This document shows, in pieces, positions 37,070 through 46,551 of a stretch of DNA of 64,000 nucleotides; positions within the stretch are counted from its first letter, which is position 1, and every line of letters starts with the position of its first letter. The position numbers and the translations under genes are program-made. The stretch is from Pseudoalteromonas sp. MM1. GTDB lineage: Bacteria; Pseudomonadota; Gammaproteobacteria; Enterobacterales; Alteromonadaceae. The notes beneath the pieces are model-generated. The model made no database searches, was not told the origin of the DNA, and was given only the letters and a program-made list of their open reading frames with translations. The DNA lies in contig NZ_AP027922.1 of NCBI RefSeq assembly GCF_030296835.1, forward strand, positions 806,001 to 870,000, in the 5' to 3' direction.

Positions 37070-37474
37070 ATGACTAACCATACTTTTGAACTCGCCCCAG
37101 AGCTTAAGCGCGATTGTATAGAACTGGCAGACTGGCCTTTATGTAAAGTGCTATTACTTAACGATAGCCAATACCCTTGGTTTGTATTAGTACCCAGAAA
37201 ACCTAATTTAAAAGAAATTATAGATTTGTCTGAAGACGACCAAGTTGTATATTTAAAAGAGTCGGCCAAACTCAGCAAGCTTATTATGCAAGTGTTTAGC
37301 CCTGATAAATTAAACGTGGCCGCTTTGGGTAATATGGTGCCGCAATTACATATTCATCACATTGCACGTTTTACGACTGATGCAGCATGGCCTGCTCCGG
37401 TGTGGGGTAAGTTGCCTGCAAAACCATACACAGATGAGCAAATAATAGCGCTAAAAAAAGCGCTGCAGTTATAA
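37070..37474 (+). CDS. HIT family nucleotide-binding protein
   Basis: I choose ATG 37070 (MTNHTFELAPELKRDC), giving 134 residues; the frame opens two codons earlier with a GTG. It shows the histidine triad motif as PQLHIHHIARF near residue 93. KLNVAALGNMVPQ is the typical preceding segment of bacterial HIT proteins of the Ap4A hydrolase-like group. The catalytic nucleophile is the middle His of the motif. The substrate is probably a nucleotide or nucleoside phosphoramidate. Confidence 0.85.
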   Translation: MTNHTFELAPELKRDCIELADWPLCKVLLLNDSQYPWFVLVPRKPNLKEIIDLSEDDQVVYLKESAKLSKLIMQVFSPDKLNVAALGNMVPQLHIHHIARFTTDAAWPAPVWGKLPAKPYTDEQIIALKKALQL

Positions 37475-37487
37475 TCTACAGCGCTTT
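37457..37487. terminator. shared terminator of HIT and M49-like genes
   Basis: AAAGCGCTG and CAGCGCTTT form a stem with a 13-base loop between the convergent genes; the left arm lies in the last codons of the HIT gene. Confidence 0.6.
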
Positions 37488-37508
37488 ATTAAAGTATTAC
37501 GTGTTGGG

Positions 37509-39209
37509 TTAGTTAAGGCCTAGCACGTCTTTACCTTGTTTAAAGGTTACATCTACAGGGATATTAGCTTGGCTTAGTTTTTCTAGGTCTTTAGCAAGCT
37601 CTTCTTTAATATCGCCATGAGTGGCAATCAGTTGATCTACTTTTTCGTAATCGCCGTCACCTTGTAATGTTAAAATTAAGCGCGACAGCTTAGCCATAGC
37701 CACACCCATTTTTTCCATATTGACACGGTATAAGCCTTCTTCATTTTTAGAAAAAGCGCCTTCTTGTGCAAAAAAGTTAAAGCGGATCATGTTGGCTTTA
37801 CCATGTGCGCTTGATGCACCAAAACGCACTGAGCGGAAAATACCCGCCATAAAGGTGGTGTAGTAATCTTCTAATGTGCCTTCTGTAATTTCGCCTTTTT
37901 TAAGTAACTGCTCAACCATGTATAAACCTAAAATATCGGCTTTACCTTCTTCAAGTGCGCTTGCGTGCTCTTGTAATGATTGGCGCACAGTGCCTTTATT
38001 TGTAATGGTGTTTTTAATACCTAGGCCATGAGCCACTTCGTGAAACATGGTATTGGCAAAAAAGGCGTTAAAAGTAATATGCTTACGTTGCTCAGGTACA
38101 ATTAACTGCTCAGCAATCGGCACTAAAATTTTATCAAATTTTGCACGCATTGCATTTTTAAGCTGCAGGCGACGAGTGCCTTTTTCAAGCTGTACTTGCT
38201 CATCGTTTGGCAAGTTAATGGCAATGGTTTTACTGCCCGCATTAGAGTGACCTGCGTAGTAAACCACATCGTAAGCATTCAAGTCGGCGTCTGAGCCCGG
38301 CACTTCTTGCTTATATTTAGCATCTACCGGTAAACCTTTTTGCAGCTCGGGTAAAAAGGCCGCAAATTTAGCTAGGCGCTCGCTCCATTTTAAATCTTTA
38401 ATTAGTACATACGACTCATAGGCAGAGCGGTAGCCAAAGAGTTGATCTTCGTAAGTTTCAATTGGGCCAATAACCACATCAACTGGGTTATTTTTCATAT
38501 CCATCCAGGCAAAGTCAGAACCCTGAAAATCATCTTTCTGCAGTGCATCAGCACGTAAGTTTAAGTAATTGGCAAATTCTTTATCATCGGCAAGCTTACT
38601 GGCTTCACGCAATAAATCTGCTGCTTTAGCTAACTCTTGCGCGTATTCTTTTGAATAAGGCACACTGTAAAGATTACCTTGCTCATCACGTTTGATTAAT
38701 GAGTAAAGGCCTTTTTTATCATTTACGTCGGCGTTATTTAGCTCTTCTTTTGTTATGTCGGCAGGGTAGAATTGTGCGCCAAGGGCTTTTTCTTTGTAGC
38801 CTGATAAAAACGGTTCGTCACCATTTAAACGATCCCATGGGCCGTAGTTAATATCAGCAAATTTACGTACCTTTTCATCACTTAGCTTCGCTAAAAAAGC
38901 GTCTTTATTATCGCCAAAAGCCTGCTTCCAAAATAGATCGTCCATAATTTTAGAAGCGTCGATAAGCTTAGCTACCATGGCTTTTTGATTCTCACTTAAA
39001 TGAGATAGGTCGGCTTCGAGGCTAAAGTCGGTGTAAATATCTAAACGTTGTTTATCAATGTTAATTAAATCTGGGCCAGCTTGTGCGGCACTTTTTTGAG
39101 CAAGCTCTACACTTGTGGCTTCGGTCGAAGAGGGGGCTTGCTCTGAACATGCACTAAGAAAAACGACGCCTGAGAGTAAAATTGCTTGGCTAATTTTGTT
39201 TAAGATCAT
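37509..39209 (-). CDS. M49-like zinc metallopeptidase lipoprotein
   Basis: The 566-residue protein starts with a lipoprotein signal (VFLSACSEQ, lipobox Cys near residue 21). The zinc site appears as FHEVAHGLGIKN near residue 390, an HExxH motif, with EEGKADILGLYMVEQ about 30 residues later supplying the third ligand. The layout resembles the dipeptidyl-peptidase III (M49) superfamily, particularly the HExxH-containing homologues fused or related to plant Nudix proteins. The classical M49 motif is HExxxH, so substrate assignment is tentative. It is probably anchored to the outer membrane. Confidence 0.8.
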   Translation of the reverse strand: MILNKISQAILLSGVVFLSACSEQAPSSTEATSVELAQKSAAQAGPDLINIDKQRLDIYTDFSLEADLSHLSENQKAMVAKLIDASKIMDDLFWKQAFGDNKDAFLAKLSDEKVRKFADINYGPWDRLNGDEPFLSGYKEKALGAQFYPADITKEELNNADVNDKKGLYSLIKRDEQGNLYSVPYSKEYAQELAKAADLLREASKLADDKEFANYLNLRADALQKDDFQGSDFAWMDMKNNPVDVVIGPIETYEDQLFGYRSAYESYVLIKDLKWSERLAKFAAFLPELQKGLPVDAKYKQEVPGSDADLNAYDVVYYAGHSNAGSKTIAINLPNDEQVQLEKGTRRLQLKNAMRAKFDKILVPIAEQLIVPEQRKHITFNAFFANTMFHEVAHGLGIKNTITNKGTVRQSLQEHASALEEGKADILGLYMVEQLLKKGEITEGTLEDYYTTFMAGIFRSVRFGASSAHGKANMIRFNFFAQEGAFSKNEEGLYRVNMEKMGVAMAKLSRLILTLQGDGDYEKVDQLIATHGDIKEELAKDLEKLSQANIPVDVTFKQGKDVLGLN

Positions 39210-39484
39210 TTGATTGCCTGTTAAAAAAGTAAGTTTAATTATTTGTACGCTTAAACTTAATTACTAGCGCGTACAAACGTTTCCTTATAGTGACTGCATT
39301 AAAGCAAAACTAAATAGTAAATAGCAAGTGTTTGGCGGTGTACCGCGGCTACAGGCGATAATAACAATTAATTTATATAATTTTCTTAACTTTATCGGTA
39401 AGTTAGATAATACTGGTTATATTACTCATTTTATCCGAGGTTAGCAGTTGCATTGCGGCCCAGAAACAAAAGGATGACAGTTCT

Positions 39485-40324
39485 ATGTCTACAGAAAATG
39501 CACTATTAACGATTTTGGTTGATAGAATCAATAACGACACTTTAGTTTTACCTACGTTACCTGAAGTTGCAATTAAAGTACGCCAAGCGGCCGACAACCC
39601 TGATGTAAACCTAATGCAAATGTCAGACGTGATTGGCCAAGACCCCGCTCTTTCAGCGCGCATGATTAAAGTGGCTAACAGTGCAATTATGGGTCGAGCG
39701 GTTAAAGTATCTAACTTACAGCAAGCGGTGACTCGTATTGGTTTGCGTCAAATTAAAAACATAGCCACAGCAATGGCAATGGAGCAGCTGTTTGTTTCTA
39801 AAAATGAGCTAATAAAAGGCTACATGAGTAAAGCGTGGCAAAAAACGCTAAATGTGGCAGGGCATTCAATTACGCTTATGGCATTTTATTTACAAAATAA
39901 CAAACGTACATCATTAAATAGTGACTCCATTACGCTTGCATCGTTGGTATATAACATTGGTGTATTGCCTATTTTAACCGAGGCTGAGCGCCATCCAGAG
40001 GTATTTGCTAACCCAAGCTTTTTAGCACATGCAATTCAAAAGCTCAGTGGTAAAATTGGTGGCTCAATTATGGGCGCGTGGGAGTTTCCACCCGAATTTG
40101 TAAATGTAGCTAAGCATTGGGCTGACCCTACGTATCGCCCTGAGGAGATTAGTTATGTTGACTTTATTCGCATTGGCGCCATTTTAGAGGGCACTTTACA
40201 AGTTTCTGATAAATCAGCGGCTTTACAAACTTACATAGATAAAGGTGTTATTCCTTCTATGCAGTTATTTTCAAGTGATGAATACAACGACATGCTTGAA
40301 AATGTTAAAGACACATTTAGCTAA
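39485..40324 (+). CDS. HDOD domain signalling protein
   Basis: The 279-residue protein is mostly an HDOD domain: LPTLPEVAIKVRQAADNPDV, IGQDPALSARMIKVANSA and VTRIGLRQIKNIATAMAME. This is a HD-hydrolase-like fold without the full HD metal site, used for signalling linked to cyclic di-GMP, chemotaxis or gene control. No fused output domain is present. A ribosome site AGGATGA lies close before the ATG. It is isolated between a peptidase gene and rdgC. Confidence 0.87.
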   Translation: MSTENALLTILVDRINNDTLVLPTLPEVAIKVRQAADNPDVNLMQMSDVIGQDPALSARMIKVANSAIMGRAVKVSNLQQAVTRIGLRQIKNIATAMAMEQLFVSKNELIKGYMSKAWQKTLNVAGHSITLMAFYLQNNKRTSLNSDSITLASLVYNIGVLPILTEAERHPEVFANPSFLAHAIQKLSGKIGGSIMGAWEFPPEFVNVAKHWADPTYRPEEISYVDFIRIGAILEGTLQVSDKSAALQTYIDKGVIPSMQLFSSDEYNDMLENVKDTFS

Positions 40325-40346
40325 TTAGCCGTTATCAGGTAAAAGC

Positions 40347-40373
40347 AAAAAGCACGACTGGGTCGTGCTTTTT
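40347..40373. terminator. terminator between HDOD and rdgC genes
   Basis: AAAAAGCACGAC and GTCGTGCTTTTT form a 12-bp stem with a three-base loop, followed by T-rich sequence on both strands, so it can serve both convergent genes. Confidence 0.75.
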
Positions 40374-40415
40374 ATGTTTTTTACAGCGCTAAGCAATCTG
40401 TACTAATTGAGCGTT

Positions 40416-41357
40416 TTATAAATCTTCTGCATCACCTAAACCGGCAGTCAGTTCTTCAAGCAGTAGCTTGATTTCTTCTGAGGCTAAAATAAAGTCTGCA
40501 TCTAATTTAACCGCCATATCTTCTTTCGGGATATCGGCATTTTCTTCTTTTAAGGTTTCTGAGTAGCTTAAACGCTTGATCGAGCCATCGTTTTGCAGCA
40601 TAAACTTCAGGCGCTCCTGCCAATCAAGTGCAAGCTTAGTCACGCGTTTACCATTTTCTAGGTGCGATTTAACTTCATCACACGATAAATCATGGCCTTT
40701 TAATTTAACTTGTGCGCCACTGTCGTCGGCTTCTTCAAGTTCTGCGTCAAACCCTATAGCAAAGTTTTCTGGTGTACTGAAGTTAGTTAACCAATCAGTT
40801 AAAAATACATCTAGGTCGTAATTTGCAAAAGCAGGAACTACCGGTAATGTGCCCAAAGATTTTCGTAGCAGTGCAAGTAGCTCTTCTGCTTTATTAAAAC
40901 TGCCACTGTTTACAACAACCCAACCGTTTTCTTGGTCAATAAAGGCAAACTGCAGGCTCGATTTTTTAAACGCTTGAGGCAATAAGGTCGTTAGAATGTT
41001 TTCTTTTAACTCGTCTTTTTCTTTCTTTTTAACCGGGCGGTTTTCTTCTGCTTCTATCTGATCTACTTTTTCGGCAACCATTTCATTAACAACAGATGCA
41101 GGTAGCACTTTCTCTTCACGCTTAGCACACACTAAAATACTTTTTTGTGAAAAATGCGCTAGCGAGTCACCATGCTTACCAAATGCTTTTGTCCAACCAA
41201 ATGTAGACAGGTCTTGAGAGCCACAAGGGCGAAATACATCTTGCTCTAACGCTTTTTCAAACTCTTCTTGAGTGTACGAAACATCTTGCTTGAAGCGATA
41301 ACAAATCAGGTTACTAAACCACATAAGGTAACTTTTCCATCTTTTAAATTTACTCAA
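40416..41357 (-). CDS. rdgC: recombination-associated protein RdgC
   Basis: The 313-residue protein matches RdgC along its length. Examples are FKRWKSYLMWFSNLICYRF at the N-terminus, EEFEKALEQDVFRPC, GWTKAFGKHGDSLAH, LPASVVNEMVAEKVDQIE and LALDWQERLKFMLQNDGSIKRL near the C-terminus. RdgC forms a ring-shaped dimer that binds DNA and limits RecA filament formation. The expected length is about 303 residues. It is a single gene. Confidence 0.92.
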   Translation of the reverse strand: MSKFKRWKSYLMWFSNLICYRFKQDVSYTQEEFEKALEQDVFRPCGSQDLSTFGWTKAFGKHGDSLAHFSQKSILVCAKREEKVLPASVVNEMVAEKVDQIEAEENRPVKKKEKDELKENILTTLLPQAFKKSSLQFAFIDQENGWVVVNSGSFNKAEELLALLRKSLGTLPVVPAFANYDLDVFLTDWLTNFSTPENFAIGFDAELEEADDSGAQVKLKGHDLSCDEVKSHLENGKRVTKLALDWQERLKFMLQNDGSIKRLSYSETLKEENADIPKEDMAVKLDADFILASEEIKLLLEELTAGLGDAEDL

Positions 41358-41407
41358 TCATAGCAATAAAATGGGGTTCTCGAAATGGCTGATTTTAAGC
41401 AAAGCCG

Positions 41408-43180
41408 TTATTGATTAAATAATGGCTTTGGCATGTTTTTAGGAAACTCAATATGATAATGAAGCCCTTTGCCAGGCTCACTGCTTGCCTCTATTGAGCC
41501 GCTAAGTGTTTGCTTAACTAAGTTAAAGGTGATGTGTGTGCCTAAACCACTGCCGCCTTGGTCGCGTTTTGTAGTAAAAAATGGGTCGAATAATTTGGCT
41601 AATTGCTCTTTTGTTACGCCATTACCGTTATCGGTGTAATCAACAATAAGTAACGTATCATTAGCACTAATATTTATATCAATATTGCCCTGCGCGATAT
41701 TATCAAAACCATGAATAATCGAGTTCATAATTAAGTTGGTAAAAATTTGACTAATCGCCCCTGCAGGTAAGTTAAGAACTAAGTCATCAGGACACTGTAA
41801 GTTTATGGTGTGCTTGGTTTTTTTAAGCTTAGGGTGAAGCGATAAAATCACTTCGTTTAAATAATCTTTAAGGTTAATTGTTCTTACAGCTTCACTGGCT
41901 TGGTCTACCGCTATTTGTTTAAAGCTAGCAATAAGCTCAGAGGCTCTATCAAGGTTGGTCGTTAGTAAGCTCGTACTTTGTTTGGCTTCGTTTATAAATT
42001 CTTCTAAGGCTTTAGGCGATAACTTTTTATCTTTATAGGCGTTTTCTAAAGTGTTTAAACGCTCTTGTAAAAACGATATAGCAGTTACACCAATACCAAT
42101 GGGGGTGTTTATGTCGTGTGTGATCCCGGCTACTAATCCGCCTAGTGCAGCCATTTTTTCTGTGCCTACTAAGCGCTCTTGTGCAAGGCTTAGCTCGTCA
42201 AGGTAGCGCTCAAGCTCTTTTTGTTTAGTTAGTAGTTCTTCCTCGGTGTGCCGACGTAAGTCTACTTCTTCGGTTAGTACGAGCTTTTGCTTTTCTAGTT
42301 CGTACTTTTGTTGTTGCAAATCCATCATTGCCTGGCTTAAGTTTGATGTTTTCCGCGCAACATCTTGCTCTAACTGTATATTGTGCTGATCGAGCTTTTC
42401 ATTACTAACAATTAACTCACGCTGGGTGTGCTCGAGCTCTTTTCTGTATTGGACTACTTTATCTATTAAGTTATTAAAAGACTGCTCCATAACGTTTAGC
42501 TCGTTATGCTCTTCGGTCTCAATGTCTATGTGTTGACCTTCTAAGTCATCAAGCTCTAAGTTTTCTATTTGATCGGTTAACTCGGTTAAAGGGTCGGTGA
42601 GCAGTTTTCTAAATGCCATTAAAAATAGAATGATCAAAAAGGTGGTTTTGATCATGGCGTTACCAATTAAAAAGTAAATAGATACCATTATTCGGCTAAA
42701 TACCACATCGCGGCTAGAGAACAAGGTTACATCGCCTACTTGCGTAGCGCGGCCTGAAAATTCAAAAATTAGCGGAAAGGTATAGCCAAAAAGCCCTGAT
42801 TTGGTGTCTTCAATAATAACTTCTTCTTGCACGAGTTGCTGGTTATAAAGTTTATGTATATCGAGAGAGCGGCCCAGCTGCGAAATAATTTCACCGCTGT
42901 CATCGCGCACTATAATGCCCTCCACCATAGGTATAGCTAGCAAGCCTTCTGCGGTAGTAATGGTTTGCTTTGTGTTTAGTTCCCAAATTGCGCGAGTTAA
43001 ACTTCGGCTGAAGGTTTTTTGTAGCGTACTTAGCTCATCACGTATGTAGTCTTTAGTATTTACAAATTCAGCAAGCACCTGCCCACATGTCACCACAAAG
43101 GTAAGTAAAAAATACACTGATAAAACATTAGTTAACAATTTCTTAGAGAGACTTTTTTGTAACATATGGGATTTACTCAT
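41408..43180 (-). CDS. membrane sensor histidine kinase with long coiled coil
   Basis: The 590-residue protein has an N-terminal membrane helix, a periplasmic region with RAIWELNTKQTITTAEGLL and IPMVEGIIVRDDSGEIISQ, and a second membrane helix near residues 165-190. A coiled coil runs to about 335, followed by the H-box MAALGGLVAGITHDINTPIG and an ATPase domain (FTNLIMNSIIHGF, GGSGLGTHI). It lacks an attached receiver, but a divergent CheY-like gene starts about 350 bp away. The signal is unknown. Confidence 0.88.
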   Translation of the reverse strand: MSKSHMLQKSLSKKLLTNVLSVYFLLTFVVTCGQVLAEFVNTKDYIRDELSTLQKTFSRSLTRAIWELNTKQTITTAEGLLAIPMVEGIIVRDDSGEIISQLGRSLDIHKLYNQQLVQEEVIIEDTKSGLFGYTFPLIFEFSGRATQVGDVTLFSSRDVVFSRIMVSIYFLIGNAMIKTTFLIILFLMAFRKLLTDPLTELTDQIENLELDDLEGQHIDIETEEHNELNVMEQSFNNLIDKVVQYRKELEHTQRELIVSNEKLDQHNIQLEQDVARKTSNLSQAMMDLQQQKYELEKQKLVLTEEVDLRRHTEEELLTKQKELERYLDELSLAQERLVGTEKMAALGGLVAGITHDINTPIGIGVTAISFLQERLNTLENAYKDKKLSPKALEEFINEAKQSTSLLTTNLDRASELIASFKQIAVDQASEAVRTINLKDYLNEVILSLHPKLKKTKHTINLQCPDDLVLNLPAGAISQIFTNLIMNSIIHGFDNIAQGNIDINISANDTLLIVDYTDNGNGVTKEQLAKLFDPFFTTKRDQGGSGLGTHITFNLVKQTLSGSIEASSEPGKGLHYHIEFPKNMPKPLFNQ

Positions 43181-43526
43181 CCGGTGTAATAATAGCTAAG
43201 TTGCAATTTCTAACTTAAAAGTTAGTCAATAAAACCTTAAAAATAAATAAAAAATTTATATTTTAAAGAGATAGCTCAGAAAGTGAGTCGTTTTGTTTTA
43301 ATAATAGTGCACTAAACTAATTTAAATTAATTTTAATGCTTAATAAAATTACAAAAATGACAAGTAGGTAGAGGTATTATTAATAATATTTAACACTTTA
43401 TTGTAAAGTTACAGCATTACATTATGCGAATAAGCAGCGTGTTGGAATTTTAGGAACGTGTTAGAATAGAAAAACCAATGGATGGCTCGTTTTTATAATT
43501 TTTAGAAGGCTATTTTAGTAGTTAAC
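43181..43526. other. 346-bp AT-rich divergent promoter region
   Basis: The stretch between the divergent kinase and receiver genes is very AT-rich and has no gene-like frame. Upstream promoters for both genes must lie here. I see no clear operator or riboswitch. Confidence 0.5.
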
Positions 43527-43895
43527 ATGATGAAATTTTCTATATTAGTGTGTGATGACTCTACTGTTGCACGCAAACAAGTTGTGCGTTGTTTAAATGA
43601 ATGTGTGACTGCCGACATACAACAAGCGGTTAATGGTGCCGATGCGCTTGAGCTTTTACGCTTGCAGCAGTTTGATCTTTTATGTTTAGACTTAACCATG
43701 CCAGAAGTTGACGGCGTACAAGTACTTGAGCGCATTAAGGCAGAAAAAATAGAGTGTTTTGTACTGGTGATCTCGGCTGATATACAACAACAAATGAAGC
43801 AAAAAGTCGCGCAGCTAGGTGCTATCGACTTTATAAATAAACCTATTAATAAATCTGCTTTAAGTGAAGTTTTGCATAAATTTGGCATTCATTAG
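43527..43895 (+). CDS. CheY-like single-domain response regulator
   Basis: This 122-residue receiver has SILVCDDSTVARKQV, the phosphoacceptor in LLCLDLTMPEVDG near residue 56, VLVISAD and the lysine in DFINKPINK. No output domain is attached. The divergent sensor kinase is the obvious candidate partner. The thr operon leader begins 82 bp downstream. Confidence 0.9.
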   Translation: MMKFSILVCDDSTVARKQVVRCLNECVTADIQQAVNGADALELLRLQQFDLLCLDLTMPEVDGVQVLERIKAEKIECFVLVISADIQQQMKQKVAQLGAIDFINKPINKSALSEVLHKFGIH

Positions 43896-43976
43896 GTTTT
43901 TTCATGTTCAAAAAGGCTGTTTTATCTTTTAATTTAGGGTTGACAGCATAGCCTTTGTTAAGGCAGTCTTAAGCTT

Positions 43977-44036
43977 ATGAAAACAATTAATCGCGTACTG
44001 ACCATAATTATTACAACCACCATTCTTTCTGGATAG
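43977..44036 (+). CDS. thrL: thr operon leader peptide
   Basis: ATG 43977 to TAG 44034-44036 encodes a 19-residue peptide rich in threonine and isoleucine (LTIIITTTIL at residues 7-16). This is the regulatory peptide of a threonine/isoleucine attenuator. A hairpin with a T-run follows at 44062-44097, before thrA. Ribosome stalling when the charged tRNAs are scarce should favour read-through. Confidence 0.88.
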   Translation: MKTINRVLTIIITTTILSG

Positions 44037-44061
44037 TGGCATAGGTCGGTGCAACAAATTT

Positions 44062-44097
44062 AAAGGCCTGTGTTCACTAAGAACACAGGCCTTTTTT
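44062..44097 (+). terminator. attenuator of the thr operon
   Basis: AAAGGCCTGTGTTC and GAACACAGGCCTTT form a perfect 14-bp stem with a five-base loop, followed by a run of T. It lies 25 bp past the leader peptide stop and 31 bp before thrA. Confidence 0.88.
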
Positions 44098-44124
44098 CGT
44101 TTTATGGGATGAGGAACATAAATA

Positions 44125-46542
44125 ATGCGCGTTTTAAAATTTGGTGGCTCTTCGCTTGCCGACTTTGCATGTTTACAACAGGTAGCTCAGTTAGTTAAAG
44201 CACAGTTAAAAGATGAAATGCTATTGGTGCTTTCTGCGCCAGGTGGTATGACCGATTCGTTAGTTGCCTTAGCAAGTGCAGCTGAGCAAGGCTTAGATTT
44301 TTCACAGCAGTGGCAAGCATTAGTGAGCCGTTGTGAAGGGCTAAAAGCTGATGTAGAAAAAAATGGCGGTGAAGTAACTAACTGGCCTGATTTAAATGAG
44401 CTTAAAAATAAGCTTGATGGTGTGGCGCTAATTAAGTGCTGCCCAGATCAAATTCGTGCATTTGTAATTAGCTTTGGTGAGCGTGTTAGTGTATCGCTTA
44501 TGCAAAGTTTATTAAGCTCTCATAATGCTCAATACCTTGAAGCAACGCGCTGTGTTGCCTCTACCGGTGGTTACATCGATGCAGAGGCTGACTTAGTTGC
44601 AAGTAAAGCGCGTTTTCAAGCGGTATTAAAAGAAAACCCAGCGACTATTTACATTATGCCAGGCTTTACGGCAAGTAATGAGCAAGGCGAACTTACTACA
44701 CTTGGCCGTAATGGCTCTGATTACTCAGCAGCTATTGCAGCGGCGTGTTTAGAGGCTGAAATTTGTCAAATTTGGACAGATGTTGATGGTGTATACAGCG
44801 CTGATCCGCGTTATATCAAAAAAGCGACTAAAGTAGATTTCTTATCTTATAAAGAAGCAATGGAGCTTTCTTATTTTGGCGCTAAAGTACTTCACCCTAA
44901 AACCATTTTACCGTGCGCGAAAGCAGGTGTGCCGTGTGAAATTAAAAACACCCACAACCCAGATGCGCAAGGGTCATTAATTGGTAACGACTATTCATCG
45001 GATGAGCCAGTAAAAGCGCTTTCTAGCTTGCAAGATTTAGCTATGCTTACCGTGTCAGGCCCAGGCATGAAAGGTAAAGTGGGTATGGCGTCTAAAGTAT
45101 TTAATGCCCTTGCACACGATAACGTATCGATAGTATTAATTACTCAATCATCGTGTGAATTTAGCATTAGCTTTTGTGTGCACGAAAGCGATTTAGCGCT
45201 AGCGCTAGAAGCCTTACAAAGTGCGTTTGAGCTTGAATTACAAGCAGGCTTAATTGAGCCAGTACAAGTACAACGTAATCTTGCTATTGTTACATTAGTG
45301 GGCGATAACATGCGTGCACACAAAGGTTTAGCTGCACAGTTTTTTGCATCTCTTGCACAGGCCCAAGTAAACATTGTAGCCATTGCGCAGGATTCTACAG
45401 AAAGTGCTATTTCGGCGGTTATCGATGGTGAGCTTTGTAACGATGCAGTAAAAATATGCCATGAAAACTTTTTTACGCATGTCCCTTCAATTGACGTGTT
45501 TTTACTTGGCTGCGGCTTAGTAGGTCAAGAGCTTATTTCTCAGTTAGAGCGCCAGCAAGCGTGGCTTGAAAAGCGTAATATTAAGTTAAACCTATATGGC
45601 GTTGCGAATTCTCGTCAACTGCATTTAGACAGTGAAGGTATTGCATTTGATGACTGGCAGCAAAAGCTAGCAGCATCAGAGCAAGCGTTTGACTTAAATT
45701 TAGTCGAGCAGTTTGTAAAACAAAATCACTTAGTAAACCCAGTGCTTGTAGATTGTACGTCTTCCGATGCGCTAGCGGCTCAGTATGTGGATTTTCTAAA
45801 TGCGGGTTTCCATGTGGTTGCCGCTAATAAAAAAGCAACAACCAGCTCATACGCTTATTACCAAGACTTAATTGCAGCAACACAAAAAAATAACCGTAAG
45901 TTTTTATACGAAACAAACGTAGGTGCAGGCTTGCCAGTAATCGATAACCTACAGTCGTTATTTGGTGCAGGTGATGAGTTACTTGAGTTTAGCGGTATTT
46001 TATCAGGTTCTCTGTCGTACATGTTTGGTGCATTAGAAGATGGTTTATCACTTTCTGAGGCAACCATAAAAGCGAAAGAAAGCGGTTTTACCGAGCCAGA
46101 TCCACGCGATGATTTATCGGGTACCGATGTAGCACGTAAATTACTTATTATTGCTCGCGAAGCCGGCATGAAGTTAGAGCTTAGCGATATAGAAGTTGAA
46201 TCGGTATTGCCACAAGGTTTTGCTCAAGGCGACAGCGTAGGTGAATTTATGGCTAAACTACCAAGTTTAGACGCTGAGTTTAATGACCGTATTCAAAGTG
46301 CTGCAGCAGAGGGCAAGGTACTTCGTTATGTAGGTACAATTAAAGAAGGCCACTGTAAAGTGGGTATTGAAGCGGTAGACTCATCGCACGCATTGAATGT
46401 AATTCGTGATGGTGAAAACGCGTTAGCAATTTTAAGCCAGTATTATCAACCACGTCCGTTTGTAATTCGCGGTTACGGCGCAGGCTCTGCAGTAACTGCA
46501 GCCGGCGTATTTGCCGACGTATTAAAAACGTTATCGCGCTAG
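44125..46542 (+). CDS. thrA: bifunctional aspartokinase I/homoserine dehydrogenase I
   Basis: The 805-residue protein carries the kinase motif LKFGGSSLADF at residues 4-14, ITLGRNGSDYSAAI-type LTTLGRNGSDYSAA near 190, ACT regulatory domains around 310-460, and a homoserine dehydrogenase half (from about 465) with an NAD-binding FLLGCGLVGQELI and AANKKATTSSY. It phosphorylates aspartate and reduces aspartate semialdehyde. The length is close to E. coli ThrA (820). It heads the thr operon, nine bases before thrB, under leader-peptide control. Confidence 0.97.
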   Translation: MRVLKFGGSSLADFACLQQVAQLVKAQLKDEMLLVLSAPGGMTDSLVALASAAEQGLDFSQQWQALVSRCEGLKADVEKNGGEVTNWPDLNELKNKLDGVALIKCCPDQIRAFVISFGERVSVSLMQSLLSSHNAQYLEATRCVASTGGYIDAEADLVASKARFQAVLKENPATIYIMPGFTASNEQGELTTLGRNGSDYSAAIAAACLEAEICQIWTDVDGVYSADPRYIKKATKVDFLSYKEAMELSYFGAKVLHPKTILPCAKAGVPCEIKNTHNPDAQGSLIGNDYSSDEPVKALSSLQDLAMLTVSGPGMKGKVGMASKVFNALAHDNVSIVLITQSSCEFSISFCVHESDLALALEALQSAFELELQAGLIEPVQVQRNLAIVTLVGDNMRAHKGLAAQFFASLAQAQVNIVAIAQDSTESAISAVIDGELCNDAVKICHENFFTHVPSIDVFLLGCGLVGQELISQLERQQAWLEKRNIKLNLYGVANSRQLHLDSEGIAFDDWQQKLAASEQAFDLNLVEQFVKQNHLVNPVLVDCTSSDALAAQYVDFLNAGFHVVAANKKATTSSYAYYQDLIAATQKNNRKFLYETNVGAGLPVIDNLQSLFGAGDELLEFSGILSGSLSYMFGALEDGLSLSEATIKAKESGFTEPDPRDDLSGTDVARKLLIIAREAGMKLELSDIEVESVLPQGFAQGDSVGEFMAKLPSLDAEFNDRIQSAAAEGKVLRYVGTIKEGHCKVGIEAVDSSHALNVIRDGENALAILSQYYQPRPFVIRGYGAGSAVTAAGVFADVLKTLSR

Positions 46543-46551
46543 GAGTTAAAA

